Source: Malus domestica
Taxonomy: Eukaryota; Streptophyta; Magnoliopsida; Rosales; Rosaceae
DNA length: 64,000 nt
Direction of reading: 5' to 3'
Assembly (NCBI RefSeq): GCF_042453785.1
Contig: NC_091665.1
Span: forward strand, 6,829,501 to 6,893,500
Within the stretch, counting starts at the first letter, position 1. Each line of letters opens with the position of its first letter. The notes under the pieces are model-generated. The model searched no databases, was not told the DNA's origin, and saw only the letters and a list, made by a program, of their open reading frames with translations. Both the position numbers and the translations under genes were made by a program. Of this stretch, positions 12,638 through 24,200 are shown one piece after another.

Positions 12638-13323
12638 GCCAGCCTTTTATCCGGTATCATCATTTTTCTTTTCTCCATCGACATATATCAATGCTGCTCC
12701 TTTTGACAGCTTTATTACTGTAAATAGTTCATCGTCCAGTTCTGCCCTGTTATTGTGCGATTTTTGGCAAATTTCTGGGGATGGTTTCAGACCTTTTGGT
12801 CACAATATTCAGCTAGAAGTATAATTTTTTTTTTTGTAAAGCCTTTTAAGAAGGTATAGAGTTGCGGTGGTTGAAAAGCTGAGAGTAAATTGGAATCAGT
12901 GAATCGTAGCCATTATTGTTGTTGACGACATTGTTTCTAGTACATCTGTAAATGCTACTCGCGGATTTTCAGTGCCGGAAGTGCGCAAAATACAAGCTAG
13001 TGACAAATCTTATACAACTTATTGCTCTTACTCGAGTTTTGTTTGTGTTTTCCGATTTCTATTTCTTTCGGCTTGAAGCTAATTTGGTTAAAACCCTGCA
13101 TTTGGTGTATTAAGTAGATTATGTGTGGGCCTGTTTTGGTCTTTACATACTGCTAAATTGCTAATCCAATAAAATATGGATGTTGGTCAGTTTTGGATAT
13201 CTAGTTGTGCATGGTTAGTTGGTGACTTATTTGTGCACTCGCTAATCTACTCTATCTACGAGCATCCAAACAACTTTTGCTGGAATCGCATTTCAGAGAG
13301 GCAACCCAAAATGGCTTTTTCTG
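12638..13323 (+). other. 3'UTR and downstream flank of the FAB1-like gene
   Basis: After the TAA-type stop the sequence stays free of long ORFs and is T-rich, as plant 3' regions are. No single poly(A) signal stands out; AATAAA occurs at about 13169. I see no other gene before the retroposed insert that begins at 13337. Confidence 0.45.
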
Positions 13324-13336
13324 CAAGTAGGTGCTT

Positions 13337-13602
13337 TTTTTTTTTTTTTTTTTTTTTTGGTCAGGTGAAATTCATTAAATAAAGGCTAATACAAGGTTAG
13401 GAAAGTCCGAGACATACCAAAACAACCAAGCAAGCAAGAGTGCAACCAAATAAAATACCAGGGAAAATGCGCAACAGGGGAGCCCATACAACACTAACCC
13501 CAATTAAGAGGAGGGGCCGACGGCTGGGAAGAGTTTGTGGGTAAAGACCTTGGCGAGGAAGAGAGAAGATGAGAAATTTTAGAGAGAGTCTTGCTTGTGT
13601 TT
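13337..13602 (-). mobile_element. 5'-truncated non-LTR retroposon copy with poly(A) tail
   Basis: The 266-bp insert lies between 13-bp direct repeats CAAGTAGGTGCTT (13324-13336 and 13603-13615). On the plus strand it begins with about 22 T, so on the minus strand it ends in poly(A), preceded by '...TTTAATGAATTTCACCTGACC', a tail style of plant L1-type LINEs. Poly(A) plus a long target duplication marks target-primed reverse transcription. No polymerase III boxes are evident, so a truncated LINE end is likelier than a SINE. Confidence 0.7.
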
Positions 13603-13615
13603 CAAGTAGGTGCTT

Positions 13616-14252
13616 ATTTAGAAAAAAAAAGACATTTGAAAATGCTTTTTTACAACCCACAAACACTAACCAAAAGTGATTTTTCGTTATTATATCTAAA
13701 AACACTTTCATTTCACCAAAAGTGCTTATGATAATGCTTGGCATTGAACTTTAAAAGTGCTTATGGGTTGAAAAAAAAAACAAAATTGAAGTGCTTTATG
13801 AAAGAAGCATATGTTATGTGTTTCCTTAATAAAGCAAAACACTTGAATTTATCTTAAAAATTTCGATATACTCCAAATAAAAACACTTTTATTGAAAGTG
13901 AATCTGAGCAAATGCTCTTTAGAGAAGCATTTCCAAACGGAGTCGACAAAGAAAACCTTCCAACAGGAAATTCAATACTTAACAAACAGAGAATTGCTTG
14001 TCCCCCTCACTTGAACAAAGAATCCTCCCTTTCTGCAGGGCGGTTGTTATAAACTCCCTTCCATCTAAATTGCCTCAGAAGCAATTGCCTCCTTGAGAAA
14101 CGATGGACAACAACTCCATCATCCAAGACCTCATTGAAAGCACTGAAGAACATGATGACGATCAACATAACGAATCCAATTTCATGTTTGCTATGAATGC
14201 AATGGAATGATTTTGTCAAAACTAGGACACAAAACACATACATTGCACTGGA
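13616..14252. other. Non-coding flank left of the large hAT element
   Basis: Contains repeated 'aagtgctt/aaaagcact' words (about 13600-13935), like the subterminal repeats of a decayed MITE. After that comes a short plus-strand frame from ATG 14103 ending TGA 14208-14210 that I do not recognise. I see no supported gene. The sequence GAATGATTTTG at 14205-14215 recurs directly right of the hAT element (about 30755). Confidence 0.4.
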
Positions 14253-14616
14253 CAGACCAAGGAAGAAAATATCGGTGATATCGGAAATATCGGTAGTCCG
14301 AAAACACGGAAATATCGATGGAAATATCGGTAAAATATCGATATCGATAAAAATTACATGGAAACCACGGAAATTGTAAGAAAAACTTGGAAATTTTTAT
14401 TGAAACTTTGTAGGATGTTTATTTAGTCAATTATCTATTAGTTTATCACAAAAAATTGGAAAGAAATGCATTGCATGATGGATTTAACATTATCAAGTTG
14501 ATTATATAGCGATCTGACAAACATTATGAGTGTAGAAAATATGTAGTAATTAATGAAAGAAGTCTAAACACACCATAATCATTTATATATAATGAATTAG
14601 TACAATATTTTACACT

Positions 14617-17600
14617 TTAGTACCACATAGAGTTCCTATGAGGTTCAAATTTGTCACTATCTTCATCATCTCTATGTGTAGAATGAGTGTATTGTGAAGA
14701 GTAGTTATCAAATGATAAATCCCCAAAATAGTTTTGCATGTAATTGTTAATATGCCACCCATATGGATCCGAGATTGGTTGAGGTTGTCCATAAGAAAAA
14801 TCATTTGAAGATTGAGGCTGGGATTGATTCCATGAGTCGCTCGATTCCATCCCAACAGGAATGGGATATGAAGGGTAGGGAAATGGTTGGTTATGAGTAT
14901 AACCATAGTTACTACTTCCCAATCCAACAGAGTCTGAAGTTCTAGATAACGAGTCATCTTCTTGACTTGACAAAATCCCTTTGCCTCTTTCTCTGCGAGT
15001 ATAGTCCTTCCCTATGGCACCAATTCCTGGTCCTCCTGCCCGCCTACTGCCATGGTCATCATCTTGTGTTGTATGCGTGAAGTTTGCCTCACCAGTGAAG
15101 GGGCTCATATATCCGGGAGGTGGTGGTCCATAATAGTTTCCATATCCACCACCACTACCTCCAGCTCCACTACCTCCAGCTCCACTACCTCCTTCATCAT
15201 TCCCACCTCCGGTGGTAGGTGAGTCTCCTGATCTTGTACTAGAGCTATCATTAGTATCAGCACGATGTTGTGGTTGTGTAGGATTGGAAAAATGTGGAAT
15301 TCCAGTGTTGCTTGGTGTTGGGTGCAAAAGTTCTTCGAAAGAGTCAGCGCTGCTAGATCCCACCTCCTCCTCTAATACTCTTTCTACATTTATCCCTTCA
15401 TTACGTGCTTCTTTAGCAACTCTGGGAGCTGGGTTGCCTTCATCATCATCTAAATGAAGAGGTCTAATCCATTGAAAAAGTTGGTTACCCTCCGTATCAT
15501 CATCTTCACCAACAATATCAAACACATCTAGTGGGTCACCACGGTCGACATGATCGATTTCTGCTTCCTTATCTCGAATTTGAAGCTTCATGTTGTAGTA
15601 GCAATAAACTAATTTTTCCAAGCTACTATGAGCCAACTTATTTCTTTGCTTTGTGTGTATGAGTGCAAATGTGCTCCAATTTCTTTCACAAGCAGATGAG
15701 GAAGCTATTTGTGATAATACTTTTATTGCTAACTTTCTCACAGTTGGTGCATCGGTCCCATACATGATCCACCATTCAGCTACAATGAAAAATAATGTTG
15801 ATAAGCCTAATAACTCCAACAAATTCTATTATAAACTTATAGTGAAATATGTTTATACTCACTAGGAGACATATTTGTTCGAGCAGCAACTGATGTTGGT
15901 TCTCCAAATGTTCTTCTTGCATCTTTAAACCATGTTAGCTGAATACAATAAATTGTGTTAGTTTAATCCAACAAAGTAATTATTATAATTTAAGTAATTG
16001 TGTACCTCATTTCCAAATTGGCCAACTGCTGGTGATGCAGGGTCTAATTTAGAGTATACATTATGTACAGCACGTATAAGGTTACCATCATCTCCAACAC
16101 CGGGTCTGTATTGGTATCGGGGATTCAAATAATATGCTGTTCAAAGAAACACATACTCTAATAAGATAAATAATACTTATGCAACTAAAGAAATGAATTG
16201 CAAATTATGACATAATTTATACCTGCTGCATGCAAATCGTGGTATAATGTTTTATACCATCGGTCTTCAATTATTTTTACGACCCACCTTGCACCATGTT
16301 TTCTTTCCAATTCATCCTTCACTACACGCATCAACTCATATACTGCCCCCATAGTAGGATACACTTCTGTGTCAACGATCCGTAAAACTTTGTAAAGAGG
16401 TTCAAACACTTGACACACATGTTCTGTTTGACTCCAAAAAGCATGATCAAGCACTATACTTTCCACCATACGACCTGTATTTGAGCGGCTGAAATTGTGG
16501 TTGGCCCAATCGTCACTAGTGAATAGTTGCTTCAACCCTGCTTTCTTCTTGAGTAGGCTGTTTAATGCAATATAGTTGGTGGCGAATCGAGTGGTAGCTG
16601 GACGAATAATTTCTCCTCTGCAAAATTCACGCATCTTTGCCAACAACCAACCGTGATTGTAAATATAATTTGTGATCGTTCTAGCTCTTTTGACCACAGT
16701 AGCAACATTCTCTCTCTTCCCCATTGCCTCAAACATAAGATCAATACAATGTGCTGCACATGATGTCCAAAACACATTATGATGCTTCATTAACTTTTTT
16801 CCAGCTTTGACAAATGCAGAACCGTTGTCGGTCACGACTTGGACAACATTATGCTCTCCCACCTCCATGATTACATCCCTCAATAATTTGTAAATATACT
16901 TGTAATTCTTTATATGGTCTGAAGCATCAACAGACTTCAAAAAAATTGTCTTTCCCTTGGAGTATACCATGAAGTTGATGATAAATAATCTGGTCGGGCC
17001 GGTCCATCCGTCACACATGATTGTGCAACCATTAGTTTCCCACTTTGACCTCAACTTGTTAACATACTCGCCAATGTCTTTATACTCCATATCCAAATAT
17101 TTGTTTCTTATCTCATAGGGAGTGGGAGGTTGTACTCCAACACCGGCCTGTTGACATCCCACTACCATATTTTTGAAATGATGTGATGATGCCTTCGCAG
17201 CAGGGACATTTTCATAGATAAAGAACTTGCTAATTAGACGCCCCATTCCCTCCTTCACATTACCTCCCTTGAAATAACTCCAAACACTTTTTTGACGTGC
17301 GTTGGATGACTTATATAAACTTGGGGCTATTGGTGGTGTTGGTTGTGATTCTCTAAGACTGCCACCCCGTCTCATTTGTGCACCACCACTTGTCCCGGAA
17401 CCTTGTCCCCTATTAGGAATTTTATGAAGGTGTTCTCTTTCCCATGCTGACTGTTTGGAGGCACGTAATGCTTGTTTCAAACTGTGTCGTTCTTCAGGTC
17501 CCATGTCATCAGCACATTCGTCCTCATCGTCATCATCATCACTGTCAACCGCTTGGCCATAGACTTCTCCCCGTAGCCCAGCTCGAATATTTTCCATTCC

Positions 17601-17855
17601 TTGTGTCATCTTTTCCTTCTGCTGTTTTTTATTTTTTAATAATGTGCTGATGAATGCCTTCACTTCTGGGGGGACATTATCGCATCGTTGGACATTTTTT
17701 GCTGGATCTAATCCACTAAGATGGTACTTAAGTCGTGTCACTCCACCACTCTTCATTACCCGACCACAGTATTTGCAAATTGTGCCATGTTTGTTTCCGT
17801 CTATTGGGTCGCCATGTTCCCAAGCTGGATCACGTTTACTAGCTCCACTAGACAT
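14617..17855 (-). CDS. hAT transposase (BED zinc finger, DUF659, hAT C-terminal dimerisation)
   Basis: Should cut and paste its own element. Four exons with GT-AG borders and matching phases: 17855-16223, 16136-16006, 15938-15863, 15779-14617, giving 1000 aa without a stop. The N-terminal BED finger uses CKYCG at residues 27-31 and later His/Cys. The DUF659 part (about 225-390) has MCDGWTGPTRL and VVTDNGSAF, carrying the first two catalytic Asp; the third acidic residue is in SSSACERNWSTF near residue 645. The dimerisation segment follows (KQRNKLAHSSLEKLVYCYYN). The last 300 residues are an acidic, then Gly/Ser-rich, then Tyr/Asn/Ser-rich extension (GGSGAGGSGAGGSGGGYG). No frame damage is visible, so it may be active or recently active. 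The start is the ATG at 17855, just before the BED finger. Confidence 0.85.
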
Positions 17856-18948
17856 CTTAAACGTACCTACATTTATTTTTCATGAAAATTAGACAAAAGA
17901 ATTAAATAATAAAGTTATTCTACAGAACCTAAATAATAAAGTTATTCTACAGAAGAATACAATATGAAGTAAAGAAAATGATTGTAAAAATTTAAGTAAT
18001 TAAAAAAATAATATGGAATAATAAAACCTAATATTAATGAATAATAATCCAATTTGATAAAAAAATAATCCTAATATAAATGATGAATAATATTCCTTTT
18101 TGATAATAATCCTAATATAAATAATCCTACTATAAATGATGATAATTATGTTTCATGAAAATAATCCTAATATAAAACATAGTGAAGAATAATATTCCTT
18201 TTTGATAATAATCCAATTTAATAATAATCCACTTTAATAATAATCCAATTTAATGAATAATCCAATTTGATAATAAAAAAAACCTAATATTAATGAATAA
18301 TCCAATTTGATAATAAAAAAAAACCTAATATTAATGAATAAAAATGAATAATTCGTTTTTTTTTTTCCTAAGTTTTGGACCTTTTGGTTCAACCCAACCC
18401 AACCCAAGTGTGGTTATATTTGAGATTTGGGCCTAAGGTCAAGTTTGGAGACTACATTAAGTGGGCTTTAATGAATAGTCCAATTTGATAATAAGCCAAT
18501 TTAATGAATAATCCAATTTAATGAATAATAATCCAATTTTATAATAATCTAATTTAATGAATAATAATCCAATTTGATAATAACAAAACCTAATATTAAT
18601 GAATAATAATCCAATTTGATAAAAAAATAATCCTAATATAAATGATGAATAATATTCCTTTTTGATAATAATCCTAATATAAATAATCCTACTATAAATG
18701 ATGATAATTATGTTTCATGAAAATAATCCTAATATAAAACATAGTGATGAATAATATTCCTTTTTGATAATAATCCAATTTAATAATAATCCACTTTAAT
18801 AATAATTCAATTTAATGAATAATCCAATTTGATAATAAAAAAAAACCTAATATTAATGAATAATCCAATTTGATAATAAAAAAAACCTAATATTAATGAA
18901 TAAAAATGAATAATTCGTTTTTTTTTTTCCTAAGTTTTGGACCTTTTG
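17856..18948. repeat. AT-rich tandem duplication (about 562-bp period) in the hAT 5' flank
   Basis: A block beginning near 18020 repeats near 18582; matching words such as tgatgaataa lie 562 bases apart (18081 and 18643). Internally it is built of shorter 'aataatccaatttgataa' units. The second copy is interrupted at 18954 by the Ty3/Gypsy element and resumes at 28326. It has no coding content; it is the upstream untranslated region or promoter side of the transposase gene. Confidence 0.7.
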
Positions 18949-18953
18949 GTTCA

Positions 18954-21162
18954 TGTCACAGCCCGTCCCGGAGTTACTTTTGGCGGGAATGTGAAATGAC
19001 AGAATTGCCCTTATTGGACATTAAGGTACGTAGGTACGTAACGTTATTTTGAAAATAGCATTGGTTATTTGGGAGAATGTCATATGGTTGGATGGGATTT
19101 TATTGGAAATTGATTTTTGGTATGTATGGTTAGGATGAAATGGAGGGTGTGGATTATTTTGGACCACACATGACCTTCCTCTCTCCCTCTCCTTCCCCTG
19201 TGCTTTCCCTGTCTCTGTCTCTCTCTCGACTTCACACCCACACACACATCCATCGTACGGCACACCCCAAACCCTCCAAAAACTCAACGGATCGAGGCAA
19301 ATAAGGTATGTATCTTCATCGTTTTGATGTCCTGAGTTCATTGGTACTAGTTTTAGGAAGTGAAACCTTCGATTTCACGTAGATCCCGAACCTCCATTTT
19401 TGAGGTACTGTTCATGCGAACGTAAAATGTTGTGTTTCAGGAGATTTCAAGCTTGTGGTGAGCTTTAGGAGGTCCTAAGGAAGCTCGGAGACGTTCGTTG
19501 GAGAGTTTTGGACGTCGGGATCGTAGGTTTCAAGTTTGGCCGAAATCCTTGGTTTTTGCAAGGTGAGATTTCGTAGTTTTTAGGCCCTAAAACTAGTCCA
19601 ACGTGATAGTACACTCTTAGGGCTTCAATTTGGTATAAAATTCGAAGAAAATGGGTGAAAAACGAAGGAGAACAGTGGGTTTGAAAATCGGCCGGAGGTT
19701 GGCCGGAGTCCGGCCGTCGGAAAACCAGTCCGGCGAGCCTTTGGAAGGGATGACACGTGCGCTGCACGTGCTGCGCGTGGCCAGCGCGTGGACCCGTGCC
19801 ACGTGTGGCGCGTGGGGGCGCGTGGGGCTTCAAAATTTTTTTCTAAAAATATCCCGACGCTCGTGACGTCGAGTAGGTCGATGTGGTATATTCATATACC
19901 AAAATTGAGCATCGTATGAGAAGTTATTTCGAAAAATTGGTGATGTGCTTAAAATTAACGTTTTTATAGTTGTTTCGCATATAGGTGAGACGTATCCCGA
20001 GGACGACCGCATCCAGGGACGCCACGGGGGTTACGACCCGTCGACTTATCAGTGAGTGGGCAGTTTTGTTTTCGTATTACCTATATACTACTGTTTTTCC
20101 CAGAAAAATGTTTTTATATGAAAATATGTTTTGAACATGCCATGCCTAGAACTATTTAAAAATCATGAATTGGTTTATGAATTATGTGAATTGATAATTG
20201 ATGCATATATATGTGAATTGGCGCGGAGGACGCACATGTGAGTCTTATTATTATTCAGATGAGTTATTTTATATGAATTGCATTGAAAGCTCATAACCTG
20301 CACCCTAGGTGTTAGTGCTTATTTTATTCACCACACCGCACGCTCGCCTTGGATCCAAGTAGGTGGATGTCGTACAGACCATGTGAGGGTTCCGACATGC
20401 TAGTCGTATAGATCACTAGGCGTGATTCCGACTAGTGGGTGATCTTAGTTATGCGCGCTGATGAAATGATGAGAGAAGCACTAGAGCATATTTTTACACC
20501 TTTCATCGTATAGACTACCTTACGTAGTTCCGAGTGATGTGCAGAGTAGGGCCGTATAGGTCACTGTGGTGACTCCGGCTTAGTGAGATATTGAGCTATT
20601 GAATTAATCGTATAGGACCAACTGCAGGGTCTCCGATTGATTCTTTATTTCACCTGATTTATATTTTGATTTATGTCATGGCATGTTTTCTTGAAAATGT
20701 TAAAGATTTGAGATTTAAGTATTGAGATTTTATATGGTTATATATTTCTGGAAAAGTATACAGGTTTTTACGGCGAGGGGATATAATTGTTTTAATGAAA
20801 TGTTTTGGAAAACTAATTTGTTTTACTGACCCACTCATTTTGTTTTGCGCCCCTCCAGGTTCTAGTTTAGCGGTGGTTGGCTCACGAGGTCCTTTCCGGC
20901 TTTCTGACAGATTTTGGACATGTAGGACTCACCTGAGGGTGATGTATTCTTATTTTAGTCCTACTTGACTGCAGATAACCTATGCTCTGAACTTATGTGT
21001 TTACTTGTAAACTCGTCCAGTTATGTCCGTATGTGGTTATGTTGAGTTTGGTTTGAAATTCTGTTGATTTATGTTGTTGTTATGCTTCCGTGTCGTGCTT
21101 ATGGTTACGTCACGCCCACGTGACGGCCAGCACACCTGGATCCTCCGGATCAGGGTGTGTCA
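18954..21162 (+). repeat. 5' LTR of the Tekay-like element
   Basis: 2209 bp, starting TGTCACAGCCCG and ending GGGTGTGTCA. Compared with the 3' LTR it has an extra 8 bases in the CT-rich tract near 19180 and an extra 10 bases in the GCGTGGGG tract near 19810. A GC-rich part (about 19680-19830) contrasts with the AT-rich host element. The promoter should lie here, but I cannot place the start site. Confidence 0.95.
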
Positions 21163-21165
21163 GTT

Positions 21166-21177
21166 TGGTATCAGAGC
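21166..21177 (+). other. Primer-binding site, initiator-Met tRNA type
   Basis: TGGTATCAGAGC lies 3 bases after the LTR end. It is the classic complement of the initiator methionine tRNA 3' end used by many plant LTR elements. Confidence 0.9.
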
Positions 21178-21241
21178 CTAGGTTGCAGTCCTGTAAATTT
21201 GTTAATGTCTTAACGATCTTTTGATGTTTTCTGTCAGAATC

Positions 21242-24200
21242 ATGCCGCCTCGTAGAGAGCGTAGGGAGTCCCGCCGTACTTCTGAACCTAATTTCCCAGA
21301 TATTACTCAATTAGGGGAAGCGATGGCCCAGGCTTTACAGAATGTGATTCGTCCTCCCCCTCCTCCGAGGACACCTCTGGAGACCATGTACAACTTGAAG
21401 TTAGATCGGTTTATGGGTAATGAAAGTCATGAGGGGGCAGAGAAATGGCTAGATCATATTGAGAAAACCTTCCAGGTGATGCAGAGTCAGGGGAATCTCC
21501 CTGCTAATAGGTGGGTAGAGACCACCACTTGGTTTCTGGGTCGTGAACCAGCAGCATGGTGGATAAATCAGGCTAGGTACATGTCACCTGAGACGGCAGC
21601 CGACTGGAAAGTGTTCAAAGAGCATTTTATGAAGAGATTTGTCCCTCCTGAGTATATTGACCGTAAGAAACAGGAATTCACCAGGTTGAAACAGAGAAAT
21701 ATGTCGGCACATGAATATTATAGAAAGTTTACTGATTTGTCTCGTTATGACACTGATACAGCTGGTAATCAGGGAGAGATGCTTCGACGTTTCAAGTTGG
21801 GATCTAAGAAGAAGTGGCGTACCTTTGCCAATGCACTCCCCTGCGCTGATTATCATGAGTATTTCGAGATTTTGGTTAGGATGGAGGACTCTGATAATCT
21901 TCCGGACAGTGAGGATGATGAGGACAAGAATGAGGGTCAGAAGAAGAATGATAAGGGTAAGGGTATTTCTATTCCTGGACCTCGACAGACTCAGAGTTTT
22001 AAGAAGAGTGGAGCGAGTTCGAGTTCTTCTAGTGGGGGATATAGTTTTACTGGCCCGAGGAGAGGTGGTGGAAGATTTTCTGGTGGACCCAGATTTCAGG
22101 GTCAGAGGGATGCTGGTGGATCTGGCGCTCCGTGGTGCCGCCGTTGTAACTCCCGTCACCATGGTGAGTGTAGGAGAGGTTCTGGTGCTTGTTTTACGTG
22201 TGGGCAGACGGGACATCGGGCTTCTCAGTGCCCCCAGGGTCATCAGAGACCGCAACAGACTAATATGCCACCTCCAGCACCTATTCAGCAGAGTTTTGGA
22301 CCGGGTGGTTATGGTCAGCCGAGTCGTGGTGGTGCCTACCACTACCAGGGGGATGCTGCTCCGTATGCTCCCGGACCTTATCAGTATTCCCAGAAGCCTT
22401 ATTCTCAGGCTGGGTATTCCCAGGATTTTGGAGGTTATTCATCTTATTCCTCTATGCCAGCTGGTGGATCGCAGTGGCATCAGGGTGGCCAGCCCCGTCA
22501 GGGGGAAGTTGCTACGGGTGGTGCAGGATCATCCAGGCAGCCTAGTCAGCCAGGCCAGGGACGTAATCCTCAGGGACGAGGTAATCAGGGCAATAGAGGC
22601 CGAGGTGGACGTCAGCAAGCTCAGGGGCGAGTTAATCATATGTCCCTGCAGGAGGCTCAGAACCATCCAGACTTGATAATGGGTACGTTAAATGTTCTTG
22701 GTCATTTTGCTAAGGTTTTGATTGATTGTGGTGCTACGCACTCTGTGATTTCTCATACGTTTGCTCAAATAACCCAACCTCACCCTTCACCTCTAGGATT
22801 TGATTTAGAGTTTGCCATGCCTAGAGGAGATAAATGTTATGTGGATAGTGTGTATCTGGGGTGTCCAGTGATGGTTGAGGGCGTGATTATGTCCGCTGAT
22901 CTTATTCCGTTAGATATTGTGGATTTTGATGTGATTTTAGGGGCCGATTGGTTACACCATAATCGTGCCCATATTGATTGTTATGGTAAATCAGTTACTT
23001 TTTATCGTCCTGGATTACCCGAGGTTACTTTTGTGGGCGAGAGAAGTGGGGTGAGACATGGAGTTATTTCTGCCATGAGGGCGAGGAAATTTTTATCGAA
23101 GGGTTGTCAGGGATATTTGGCACATGTGGTATTAAATGATGTTACTCCTACTAGTATAGAAGAAGTTGGTGTGGTCAGACATTATCCGGATGTTTTCCCT
23201 GATGATTTGCCGGGATTGCCACCAGACAGGGAGGTGGAATTCGCTATTGATTTGTTTCCAGGTACGGACCCTATATCTCTGACTCCTTATAGAATGGCTC
23301 CTGCTGAGTTGAGGGAATTGAAAATCCAGTTGCAAGAATTACTTGATAAAGGTTTTATTCAACCTAGTTCTTCACCTTGGGGTGCCCCAGTATTATTTGT
23401 GAGGAAGAAGGATGGAACTTTTCGATTGTGTATTGATTATAGACAATTGAACCGGGTAACGATTAAAAACCGTTATCCATTGCCTCGCATTGATGATTTG
23501 TTTGATCAGCTGAAAGGTGCGTGTGTATTTTCTAAGATTGATTTGAGATCCGGGTATTATCAATTGAAGATTAAAGAAGATGATGTACCTAAGACGGCTT
23601 TCCGAACTCGGTACGGACATTATGAATTTTCGGTTATGTCGTTTGGGTTGACTAATGCACCTGCAGCTTTTATGAGATTAATGAATGAGGTATTCCAGAA
23701 ATATCTTGATAAATTCGTTATTGTTTTTATTGATGATATTCTGGTATACTCTAAGTCCCAAGCAGATCATATCCGACACCTTAATTTGGTGTTAAGGAAA
23801 TTAAGGGAGCATCAGTTGTATGCCAAGTTCAGTAAATGTCAGTTTTGGTTGACTGAAGTGGCATTTTTGGGGCATGTTGTATCAGCTCAAGGAATTCAAG
23901 TTGATCCTCAAAAGATTGCAGCGGTGGAGAATTGGGAGCAACCTCGAACCGTCACTGAGGTACGAAGTTTTCTTGGGTTAGCAGGTTATTACCGACGGTT
24001 CGTTCAGGATTTCTCTATGATTGCTTTACCGTTGACAAAGTTGACCAGGAAGGATGTTAAATTTGAGTGGGATGAGAATTGTGAGCGGAGTTTTCAGCAA
24101 TTAAAGTATTGCCTCACTCATGCACCGGTGTTGGTACTTCCTGACGATAGCGGTAATTTTGAGATATATAGTGATGCTTCATTGAATGGTTTGGGATGTG

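Noticed and set aside
13397-13744. 115-codon minus-strand frame
   Set aside because: It crosses the border of a retroposed insert and has no family signal; treated as chance.
21584-22676. Long frames in other phases across the Tekay gag
   Set aside because: They shadow the gag-pol frame, which has clear domains; Arg/Val/Leu or Ser/Arg/Thr bias shows they are out of phase.
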